22,636 nucleotides of DNA from JAVBNA01 sp031551875 (lineage in GTDB: Bacteria > Bacillota > Clostridia > Oscillospirales > Acutalibacteraceae), in NCBI GenBank assembly GCA_031551875.1, contig JAVBNA010000045.1:1-22636 (forward strand), given 5' to 3'. This document shows, one piece after another, positions 15,795 through 22,585 of this stretch (position 1 is the stretch's first letter; every line of letters begins with the position of its first letter). The position numbers and the translations under genes are program-made. The notes under the pieces were generated by a model. It was not told the origin of the DNA. It was given only the letters and a program-made list of their open reading frames with translations, and did no database searches.

Positions 15795-16529
15795 ATGGTA
15801 ATTCTGCTTGTTGATGATGAAATCCCCGCCATACAGGGAATTATCGGTATTGTGAACTGGAAACGATTGTCCATTGAGAATGTGCTTACAGCCTATAGCA
15901 TGGAAGAGGCAATCCAGGTGTTTGAAAGCAATAGCGTGGATCTCCTTTTGACCGACATTGAAATGGACAACGGCACCGGCTTGGACTTAATTGAGTACGT
16001 GAATCAAAATCACAAAGGTTGCATCAATATGATACTCAGCAGTTATCCCGATTTCAGCTATGCGCAAAAGGCGATTGAACTGGGTGCTTTTTCGTATCTT
16101 ATCAAACCAATTGACGACCACGATCTTGAAAACGCAATTTTTAAAGCGACAAAGGAAGTCTACAGGAATTCCAACAAGGATTTGGAGGCCGTTAACATTG
16201 AGTCTACCGAAGATTCGCTGGTCATAAAAGTGAAGCAATATATATTTCAGAACATCAAACACGAGATGAGCCGGGACGAGATCGCCGATAACATCAGCCT
16301 CAACCCGGAATATTTATCGAAATATTTCAAAAAAAGGGTGGGACTGTCACTGAGCGACTATATCAACAAGGAACGGATTTCCATGGCGAAGTCACTGCTG
16401 ATTCACACAAATCTGCCCATGAGCGTTATAGCTGAAAATTGCGGCTATAACACCCTCTCATACTTTTCCTATGTATTCAAACAGTTGACAGGCCTGTCGC
16501 CCAGTCAATATCGTAAGGATTACAGTTAA
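15795..16529 (+). CDS. YesN-like response regulator with AraC-type DNA-binding domain (second module)
   Basis: ATG 15795 follows AGGAG (15781-15785) at 9 nt and starts 1 bp after the binding-protein stop. The 244 residues have a receiver domain (Asp7-Asp8, phospho-acceptor Asp54 in LTDIEMDNG, Lys104 in IKPID) and a C-terminal AraC domain (about 147-243, with NPEYLSKYFKKRVGLSLSDY and GYNTLSYFSYVFKQLTGLSP). It is paralogous to the regulator at 9217. It probably activates the esterase gene through the 21-bp repeat pair next to that promoter and may regulate its own operon (inference). No terminator is visible after it; the sequence breaks into a truncated foreign regulator about 20 bp later. Confidence 0.92.
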   Translation: MVILLVDDEIPAIQGIIGIVNWKRLSIENVLTAYSMEEAIQVFESNSVDLLLTDIEMDNGTGLDLIEYVNQNHKGCINMILSSYPDFSYAQKAIELGAFSYLIKPIDDHDLENAIFKATKEVYRNSNKDLEAVNIESTEDSLVIKVKQYIFQNIKHEMSRDEIADNISLNPEYLSKYFKKRVGLSLSDYINKERISMAKSLLIHTNLPMSVIAENCGYNTLSYFSYVFKQLTGLSPSQYRKDYS

Positions 16530-16549
16530 ATATTTGAGAGTGTTAAGCT

Positions 16550-16924
16550 ATGGTGAAGCCCATAGAGCTTGACGAGTTGCTTTTACGGGTTAGGGCGCTG
16601 CTTCGTCGGGCGAATATCGAAATGGACAGAAAAATCATTGTTGGCAATCTGGAGCTGGATGCAGATGCCATGACCGCCACAGTGGACGGCGATGAAATCC
16701 CCGTCACCACCAGGGAGTTCAATGTTTTGTATAAACTGCTATCGTACCCCAAAAAGACCTTTTCCAGATCACAGCTCATGGATGAATTTTGGGGAATTGA
16801 CACAGAAACCAGCCTTCGGGCTGTCGATGTCTATGTAACCAAGCTGCGGGACAAGTTTTCCGGCTGCGAAGGTTTTAAGATCGTTACCGTGCGTGGCCTT
16901 GGCTATAAGGCGGTGGTGGAATGA
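16550..16924 (+). pseudogene. 5'-truncated OmpR-type response regulator (winged-helix part only)
   Basis: The frame begins inside the last receiver strand: MVKPIELDELLLRVRALLRR corresponds to the usual YLVKPF...ELLxRVxALLRR of full-length regulators, so roughly the first 100 residues are missing. The remaining Trans_reg_C winged helix is complete (VTTREFNVLYKLL, ...RAVDVYVTKLRDK, ...IVTVRGLGYK). No ribosome binding site precedes the ATG. The missing N-terminus abuts the 3' end of the second sensory operon, so a deletion or insertion junction lies near 16530-16550. A free DNA-binding domain could in principle be made, but decay is the simpler view. Confidence 0.85.
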
Positions 16925-17030
16925 AAAAAAGACGTGTGGACAGGCATGTGAAGGCAAAGCATTTCCCGGTTAGTATTTTTATACTGACCTTTCTTGCTTT
17001 GGCTTTTATTACTGTTACCGGATGGGAATC
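16921..17030 (+). pseudogene. N-terminal fragment of the partner sensor histidine kinase
   Basis: ATG 16921 overlaps the stop of the truncated regulator (ATGA), the common arrangement of an OmpR-type pair. It encodes a basic start (MKKRRVDRHVKAKHF) and one membrane segment (PVSIFILTFLALAFITVT). Beyond about residue 37 the frame enters unrelated sequence and stops at 17148 with no kinase domains. Only the membrane anchor of a kinase appears to be left. Confidence 0.55.
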
Positions 17031-17288
17031 CTGCCGAAAAATAATCCGAGAAAGTCGGTTCATCCTTTATTGGCGGAAGATCTCCGCTTTCTGGATCGGT
17101 TTACGGAGCAAATGGCGCTGCTGTGTAAAAATAAAATCAATACTATAGATCAGCTTCATGGTTTTACCGCTAAAACAGAGAATACAATTCAGCAATTGAC
17201 CGCTGAACGAAATCAGCTCAACACGGTTTTGCGCAGAAAACGTCCACCCGAAAACTACGATGTACTAGATTGTGTCTACACAAGATAG
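17022..17288 (+). pseudogene. Possible relaxase/mobilization-protein fragment
   Basis: A frame different from the kinase fragment encodes a charged, helical segment (LAEDLRFLDRFTEQMALLCK, then NKINTIDQLHGFT...ENTIQQLTAERNQLNTVLRR). This pattern resembles the linker region near the C-terminus of relaxases of clostridial conjugative or mobilizable elements. No nickase motifs are present. It ends at the inverted repeat at 17270-17283. The family assignment rests on pattern memory only; it may be another coiled-coil fragment. Confidence 0.35.
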
Positions 17289-17345
17289 ACAAGTGAAACA
17301 AGAAGTGATATAATGGACGCAACGAAGGGGGTTGCGTATGAAGAA
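17270..17345 (+). mobile_element. Probable left end of an insertion sequence with its promoter and start codon
   Basis: The palindrome TTGTGTCTACACAA (17270-17283) is followed by a near-consensus promoter: TAGACA 17286-17291, a 17-nt spacer, and extended TGATATAAT with TATAAT at 17309-17314. A ribosome binding site (AAGGGGG) and ATG 17338 (MKNLS) come next. The frame then runs antisense through the truncated PNPOx gene and stops after 28 codons. This is the layout of an IS end upstream of its first gene, with the remainder deleted. The family is not recognised. Confidence 0.45.
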
Positions 17346-17348
17346 CTT

Positions 17349-17465
17349 ATCGCAATCCATCATATCAATGGCACAAGTGACGGGCAGTCCATCCTCGTCA
17401 ACCGTGGCAACGACTGTGGAATGAATTTCATTTACGATATATGATAGATAGTCTTTCGTGTCCAT
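17349..17465 (-). pseudogene. Truncated PNPOx-fold (flavin-binding) protein, N-terminal 39 residues
   Basis: From ATG 17465 the minus strand encodes MDTKDYLSYIVNEIHSTVVA, followed by a TVDEDGLPVTCAIDMMD segment. This is the N-terminus of clostridial pyridoxamine-5'-phosphate-oxidase-like proteins, and it is cut off just after the second beta-strand. The homology ends at about 17349, where the apparent IS end begins. The intact relative at 18677 belongs to the same broad fold. The in-frame extension upstream of 17465 crosses a terminator-like hairpin and is not coding. Confidence 0.65.
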
Positions 17466-17494
17466 GTCGGAGGTTTCCTTTCGTTTTATAAAAA

Positions 17495-17530
17495 AATCTG
17501 CTCTGCCTGTGAGAACAAGCAGGGCAGATT
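17495..17530 (-). terminator. Hairpin in the leader of the truncated PNPOx gene (terminator or attenuator)
   Basis: AATCTGCTCTGCCTG (17495-17509) pairs with CAAGCAGGGCAGATT (17516-17530), with one mismatch and one G-U pair. Read on the minus strand the stem is followed by a run of seven T, then the start codon 30 nt later. A candidate minus-strand promoter (TTTACA, 17 nt, TAAACT) lies upstream at about 17570-17600. The hairpin could end an upstream transcript or attenuate this gene. Confidence 0.55.
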
Positions 17531-17619
17531 CATTGCTCTGTTTATAATCTTTACTTCCACGACTTGTTCTAATCATAGTTTATGTCTATATCATCGTTTT
17601 GTAAAGTAGGCACTATAAA

Positions 17620-17662
17620 ATGCGGTAGTTACCACAGAGTAACTAATGGGAATTTGCCGCAT
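17620..17662 (-). terminator. Nested inverted repeat after the Gfo/Idh gene
   Basis: On the minus strand AGTTAC-TCTGTG-GTAACT (17644-17627) is enclosed by ATGCGG...CCGCAT (17662-17620) and followed by TTTTATAG. It starts 4 bp past the stop codon of the oxidoreductase gene and is a plausible terminator of that operon. Confidence 0.5.
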
Positions 17663-17665
17663 CTC

Positions 17666-18649
17666 TCATTTGTCGGCAGGAAATACAAGACCTTTCTGTT
17701 CTCTGATTTCGTCCATAACCTGCATCGCTTTTAATGAGTAGTCTAAATATAAATCACACTTATTTCTATCGTTTTCTTTAATCAAGCGGATAAATTCGCT
17801 TGTTTCATATATCATTTCATCGTCAGAGGATTGCTCACTGATATCCTCTACACTTTTATCCCTATAAACGATTCTTGCGCTTTTAGGTGAATTTACGGAA
17901 TCAAAGTAAATACTGCCGTCCTCGCCTTGAATTTCACATTCCATGTTTGAGTCCGAAATTTTTGAATACACATATGTGCCGGTCATTCCGCTTGCATATT
18001 TTACGACAGTATTGCCAAATCCATCGACACCGCTGTCAAGCATAATTCCCATAGATTTGATTTCATCGGGTTTTCCGAATAACCGTGTCATAAAGCCAAT
18101 TGTATAAACACCTATGTCCATTAAAGCGCCGTTTGAAAATTCGGGTTTGAATGCGTTCTCTACATTGCCTTTTTTATAATTATCATATCTCGAAGAATAT
18201 TGGCAGTATGAGGAAAAGAAATGCCGTACTTTTCCGATCTTAGGAAGGTGCTTTTGAATAGCAAGAAAAGCAGGGGTATACGCAGGTTTTAACGCTTCCA
18301 TTAAAAATACATTGTTATCGGTGGAAGCCTTTATCATTTCCGCTACATGATTTGCGTTAGATCCAAAAGACTTTTCGCACAACACATTCTTCTTATTATT
18401 CAAAAACAAGATGGCTTGCTGTTTATGAAGTGAGTTCGGACTTGCGATATATACACAGTCTATCAAGTCACTTTTAGCCATTTCTTCAAGATCGGTGAAC
18501 ACCCTTGCAACATTATACTTTTCTGCAAATGTTCTTCCGGTTTCTTCGCTTCTTGAATAGACTGCCGCCAGTTCAAAATCCTGTATCTGCATGGCTGCTT
18601 TCAAAAATCTATCGGTAATAAAATTTGTACCTATTACTGCAAATCTCAT
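17666..18649 (-). CDS. Gfo/Idh/MocA-family NAD(P)-dependent oxidoreductase
   Basis: ATG 18649 follows AGGAGG (18659-18654) at 4 nt and starts exactly at the Rossmann strand (MRFAVIGTNFI), giving 327 residues. The upstream in-frame ATG at 18676 would add MPSFHPGGT and lacks support. The N-terminal nucleotide-binding domain has IGTNFI in place of the usual GxGxxA/G, then CVYIASPNSLHKQ. The motif is CEKSFGSN, with Lys93 in the usual EKP position but Ser instead of Pro. The C-terminal alpha/beta domain has FSNGALMDIGVYTIGF. Family members oxidise or reduce sugars, inositols or related compounds; the substrate cannot be told here. It is the last gene of a minus-strand operon, 27 bp after the PNPOx/ferredoxin gene. 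Confidence 0.9.
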   Translation of the reverse strand: MRFAVIGTNFITDRFLKAAMQIQDFELAAVYSRSEETGRTFAEKYNVARVFTDLEEMAKSDLIDCVYIASPNSLHKQQAILFLNNKKNVLCEKSFGSNANHVAEMIKASTDNNVFLMEALKPAYTPAFLAIQKHLPKIGKVRHFFSSYCQYSSRYDNYKKGNVENAFKPEFSNGALMDIGVYTIGFMTRLFGKPDEIKSMGIMLDSGVDGFGNTVVKYASGMTGTYVYSKISDSNMECEIQGEDGSIYFDSVNSPKSARIVYRDKSVEDISEQSSDDEMIYETSEFIRLIKENDRNKCDLYLDYSLKAMQVMDEIREQKGLVFPADK

Positions 18650-18676
18650 AGTTCCTCCTGGGTGGAAACTGGGCAC

Positions 18677-19348
18677 TTAATCAGCGTTTCTCAGTTCGAT
18701 GGCGTTTGCAGGGCAAACATTATAGCAATTGCCGCATTCATCACAGCGTTCACCACAAATTTTGTAAGGTGTTCCCGGTGTTATCGCTTTGAAAGTGCAG
18801 GCTTCTTTGCACGCTCCACATTCAATACAATTGTCGTTTATACGAAGTCCTGCCGGATTTAGTTTTGCGCCGCCGTATGCAAAAGCTGTTCTGAGAACTT
18901 TATGGTCGCGATTAACCATTGCATAATCAAAATCGTAAACTTCTCCTCGTGCTTTGTGCAGCACGAAAATTCTTGTTTCGGGATATTTCGCAATGTCATA
19001 AACGGCAACAGAAAAATTTCGGTCTGTTTTTGCTTTTTCGTTTACTTCATCCATCGAAAGCTCCCGAACTTCTCCGGCAATCCTCACCATATAACCGGGG
19101 ACAAAGTGCGGCAGATTATTCTCGTCATGTTTTACCTTGCTTTCGGGATACAATCCACTGACAGACAGTGTTTTATATTTGGTGAGCTGTTCATAATACG
19201 GCTTTATTGTCATTGTACGTAAGTATATGCCATCATCGTCATAAGCAAAAAAATGGGCAATTCTTGATTCTACTTCGCTCCCATTCCATGTTGCAAAGCT
19301 CAGGCACCCAATCTTGTCAAAATGCTCATAAATCTCTTTTATCTGCAT
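18677..19348 (-). CDS. PNPOx-fold flavoprotein fused to a 2[4Fe-4S] ferredoxin domain
   Basis: ATG 19348 follows AAAGGAG at 7 nt and overlaps the stop of the preceding ATP-grasp fragment (TAATG). The 223 residues consist of a split-barrel flavin-binding domain like pyridoxamine-5'-phosphate oxidases (about 1-155, with IAHFFAYDDDGIYLRTM and VRIAGEVREL) and a C-terminal bacterial ferredoxin segment. The latter has two CxxCxxCxxxC motifs (Cys174/177/180/184 and Cys202/205/208/212), enough for two [4Fe-4S] clusters. The combination suggests electron transfer between an iron-sulfur relay and a bound flavin (F420, FMN or similar). The reaction is unknown. It is coupled to a Gfo/Idh oxidoreductase downstream. 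Confidence 0.88.
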   Translation of the reverse strand: MQIKEIYEHFDKIGCLSFATWNGSEVESRIAHFFAYDDDGIYLRTMTIKPYYEQLTKYKTLSVSGLYPESKVKHDENNLPHFVPGYMVRIAGEVRELSMDEVNEKAKTDRNFSVAVYDIAKYPETRIFVLHKARGEVYDFDYAMVNRDHKVLRTAFAYGGAKLNPAGLRINDNCIECGACKEACTFKAITPGTPYKICGERCDECGNCYNVCPANAIELRNAD

Positions 19349-19790
19349 TATAATTCTCCTTTAAGTTCTTTATATTTTTTGACCGCATAAGCGGCGGGTT
19401 CTTTCATTAAATCAAACGAAAACATTTCCGTGTTATCTTCCGAGGCGTTGGAAACGAAGTTTATATCTATGATGTAAAAGCCGTCCTCACTTTCAATAAT
19501 ATCCATGCTGCCGGATTCGATTTGCAACAGCTCCATTGCTCGAACCGCCGTATCCTTGATTTCATCACTGCAATCATCATAGGGCGTATAGGTCGAGCCT
19601 AAATGATACGCTGACAATCCTCCATCGGTTACGCTTCTTTTGAGGATAAGTCGGCACCTGCCGTCAATAACCTCAATCCGTGTCAAATATCCATATTCGG
19701 GTTTGATGTATTCCTCCGCAATAAATTGTATATCCGGCACATCTTTCATACACTGCGTAAGCTGTGATTTATAGTCATTTAACTTAAAAA
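19348..19790 (-). pseudogene. 3' fragment of an ATP-grasp (RimK-like) protein
   Basis: The frame reads KLNDYKSQLTQCMKDVPDIQ, EEYIKPEYGYLTRIEVI, and GSMDIIESEDGFYIIDINFV near the end. This is the C-terminal catalytic half of an ATP-grasp ligase, with the Asp/Glu-x-Asn metal-binding pattern in DIIES...YIIDIN. The N-terminal half is missing. The frame runs into the tail of an IS630 transposase at about 19785-19795, and the nominal ATG (19806) lies in that foreign sequence. Its stop overlaps the start of the next gene (TAATG), which shows that it was originally translationally coupled to the PNPOx/ferredoxin gene. Confidence 0.7.
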
Positions 19791-19886
19791 AAGCTGCACA
19801 AGGCATCGCTGAAACGAATCATTGAATTGTAAGGTTTCACGAAGTTTTCTCTTAAACCAAGCCCACTTTTTTTCAATTGGATTACC
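19779..19886 (-). mobile_element. C-terminal tail of an IS630-type transposase fused to the subtilase frame
   Basis: After the subtilase sequence VALAAPG the frame changes abruptly to NPIEKKWAWFKRKLRETLQF and ends at a stop (19779-19781). NPIEKxWAxxKxxLR is the hallmark C-terminal segment of IS630-family transposases, including the catalytic-core glutamate. Nothing else of the transposase remains on this side. The junction lies at about 19884-19886. Confidence 0.75.
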
Positions 19887-22197
19887 AGGCGCGGCTAGAG
19901 CGACCGTTTCGACACCATAACTCGACGAATCACTTTTATTATCCCCTTGATCACTATTCGCGACGGTAATCACATTGTCCAATTCGCGGGCATAGCTGGC
20001 AGGATAGAGGGGCTCAAAATCAATATCATTTCTATCATTTGCGGCACCTGCGACCACCAATCCACCGAAGTTGCCGAATGTTTCAATTTCCTCCTTTAGA
20101 GCCTGAAGTTCTTCTGTAGTAGCGTTTCGATAAACAAAACTCATATTAACAATTGGAATCCCATTGTTTCTTGCATATTTAAGTGCTTCAATGGTAGCAG
20201 ATGATCCTCCACCTATGACTTTCATGGGGACAAGAGTCGCATATGTCCAGTTGACGCCGGCTACACCGATTTCGTTGTTTCCGACCGCACCGATGATTCC
20301 TGCAACATGCGTTCCATGCCCGTCCCAATCCTTTACCGTATCATTTAGGATAAAGCTTTTCATAAGTTCATTTTCCATATTATCCGCTAAATCCTCATGC
20401 GGAATAAAGTCACCAAACGAAAATTCTCCGTGAATGCCAGTGTCCAGTACGCCAACGCGAACTCTCTTGTTCCCAATATCAATTCCCCATGTGTCAGGTG
20501 CCTCTATACGCATCATTCCCCATTGACGGTCAAAGAAAAAATCATTCGGAAAGGGATCGTCGGAGACCGCATTAATGGTTCCGATGCAGTTCGGTTCAGC
20601 ATATTCGACATTTGGATTTTCTCTTAATAGATTGATTGCATCCAGTACGCCCTGCTTGGTTTCTTCCGTCAGACTAAGGAGTAAAAGCTGTCTTTTTGCA
20701 TCACTATCATTTTCAGAAATATTCCTGATCCCCGCAATCTCCACTCCCGGAAAGACACTGCTACTAGGTGTGGAAGAAATCGCCCAGCTTTCCTCCATGC
20801 CCACAAGAACCTCGCCGGGCACAAAATCCACAACTCTATATTTTAACATGCTATTAAGATTAAGCCGACCGCCGGTGGACACATAGTTCTCCAGCCCTGG
20901 AATGACATCTACGCTGTTCAGGACTGCTTCTTTCATTTGTGCCGTTATATAATCGGGACGATAGGCTTTTAACAGTGCTGCCGCGCCCGAGACATGCGCC
21001 GCGGCCATGGATGTCCCGCTTTGAAGGGAATGGCCGCCATTCCCTTCCGTGCTGAAAATATCCTCGCCCGGCGCGGTTAGGTGGACGTACTCTCGGCTAT
21101 AATTTGACCATGTGCTAATTTCATCTGCCCGATTGCTGCTTGCGACGACAATCATGTTGTCACATTCGAGAGAAAAACCGGCGGGATATTCCACACCATT
21201 GTTGCCATCATTGCCAGCGGCCGCGACTACCAATCCGTTGAAATTATCAATGGCCGTTTTTACACTTTGAAGCCCTGTGGATGTGGAGCCCGGAAAGTGA
21301 AAGCTCATATTCACAACGGAAATACCAAGTTCTTCCGCGTCAACAAGGGCATCAATTACAGCGGCGGCAGTCAATGGATAATAATATCCCGCGACTTTTA
21401 AAGGAACAAGCGTTACATTCCAATTGACGCCGGCTATACCCGTCTCGTTGTTTCCGACCGCGCCAATGATTCCCGATACATGTGTTCCGTGATAGTCCCA
21501 ATAATCATCATAGGGGTCATCATGTCCCTCTGCATAGTTATACCCGTAGCCAGATCTATGTTGCTGGCTAAATCCCCATGGTCATAATATACGCCCGAAT
21601 CAATAACCCCGACGAGAACATCAGCGCTTCCGGTTTCGATATCCCATGCATCCGGCGCTCCTATCCGTCGCATGTTCCACTGATCCATTTTGGAATAAAC
21701 AGGATTATGCTGGTAATTGAAGTAAGGATGGTTGGAAGTACTGAAATCAAAGTACGGATCATTGGGAATAGCATCAAAGGTTCCGATATAGTTTGGCTCG
21801 GCATATTCAACATTCGGGTTTGCGTTTAATGCCTCAATGGCGTTCTCTACGGCCTGTTCTGTCTTTTCCTCCAGGGAAAGGAGCAGAATTTCACTTTTGG
21901 CAGGGGCTTCATTTGTAGTGTTGCCATTCGCGCTCTCCGCTTGTGCCTGTGCCAGTTCTTCAATCTCGGCGACATTTACGCCAGAAAAAGAGACCTTGGG
22001 CAATGAAGAGGAGCCGGAACTGGCATAGTCCGAAGAAGGGTCTTTCAGGCAAACAATGACCTGGCCGGGTACGAATTTTGCGTTATTTTTCCATTTTGTT
22101 CCATAGTAGCGGAAGCAGAAAAAAAGAAGCTGCCGAATGCGCTGAATACGATAAGGATGGCCAGCAAGATTCCAAGGTGCTTTTTAAACCGATTCAT
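19884..22197 (-). pseudogene. Secreted tandem-duplicated S8 subtilase, frameshifted and 3'-truncated
   Basis: ATG 22197 follows AAGGGGA at 7 nt and begins a signal peptide (MNRFKKHLGILLAILIVFSA). A one-base shift near 22085-22100 separates this from the propeptide-like region (FVPGQVIVCLKD...). A second shift near 21545 separates VGVIDSGVYYDHGDL from the histidine motif DYHGTHVSG. Unit 1 then has its AAAGNDG asparagine and the serine motif SGTSMAAAHVSG. A second unit follows with its own propeptide-like segment (FVPGEVLVGMEES), VLDTGIH, GHGTHVAG and AGAANDRN, but it stops at AAPG before the serine motif, where the IS630 tail begins. The two units align with a period of about 391 codons. The intact ancestor would be an extracellular serine protease with two catalytic units. 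Confidence 0.85.
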
Positions 22198-22344
22198 TTT
22201 GTATTCCCCTTCATTAATCAATAATAATCAAAAATAAATAATTCATTTAAAGCTCTATAAATCCCCGTTTTTTATTTTGGCGATTATAAAGCAATCAATA
22301 TTTTTCACATACAACTTATCCAGACATAAATTGATTCAATAATA
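22198..22344. other. AT-rich leader upstream of the subtilase gene
   Basis: This stretch is strongly AT-rich and has no convincing coding frame. It contains the subtilase ribosome binding site (22205-22211, minus strand) and would be the 5' leader of that gene if transcription starts at the palindrome-associated promoter near 22345-22374. Confidence 0.4.
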
Positions 22345-22374
22345 ACTTTTATGATATATTATCATAAAAGTCAA
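22331..22374. promoter_or_regulatory. 27-bp palindrome overlapping divergent promoter-like boxes
   Basis: ACTTTTATGATA (22345-22356) and its exact complement (22360-22371) flank a TAT centre. On the minus strand TTGACT (22374-22369) abuts the palindrome and could serve the subtilase gene with a weak -10 (TAAAAG). On the plus strand TTGATT (22331-22336), 18 nt, TATATT (22355-22360) overlaps it. A dimeric repressor site is the natural reading; it could also be a hairpin in RNA. Confidence 0.4.
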
Positions 22375-22406
22375 GTAAACTCAAGCAATAAAACACAAAA
22401 TGTGAC

Positions 22407-22435
22407 TTTACAAATACTAGTAAATAGTCTATACT
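22407..22435 (+). promoter_or_regulatory. Sigma-A-like promoter near the right edge
   Basis: TTTACA (22407-22412), a 17-nt spacer and TATACT (22430-22435) are close to consensus and predict a transcript starting near 22442 towards the window end. Confidence 0.6.
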
Positions 22436-22492
22436 GAAATTATAGTATGGTGTGTAAATGTTTTGCACGGACAGGCATATCATTTTGGAGGG

Positions 22493-22585
22493 ATGAAGGT
22501 TGAAACAAAACACAGCAGCCCCGCGCTAAAAAGGGGCAAAGCAAAGCAGACCGCCGAAAGCAGTCAAGATTTCAAATTTCAATAG
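22493..22585 (+). CDS. Possible short ORF or start of a decayed gene
   Basis: TTGGAGGG (22485-22492) looks like a ribosome binding site. ATG 22493 is only 1 nt from it but opens a 30-codon frame (MKVETKHSSPALKRGKAKQT...). TTG 22500 has better spacing, but its frame stops after 9 codons. A GCCCC/GGGGC hairpin lies inside. No homology is recognised. This may be a leader peptide, a frameshifted gene or non-coding sequence. Confidence 0.2.
   Translation: MKVETKHSSPALKRGKAKQTAESSQDFKFQ

Noticed and set aside
17266..17576. 103-codon minus-strand frame read as one gene
   Set aside because: Only 17349-17465 has PNPOx homology; the upstream part crosses a terminator-like hairpin and the downstream part is the IS end.
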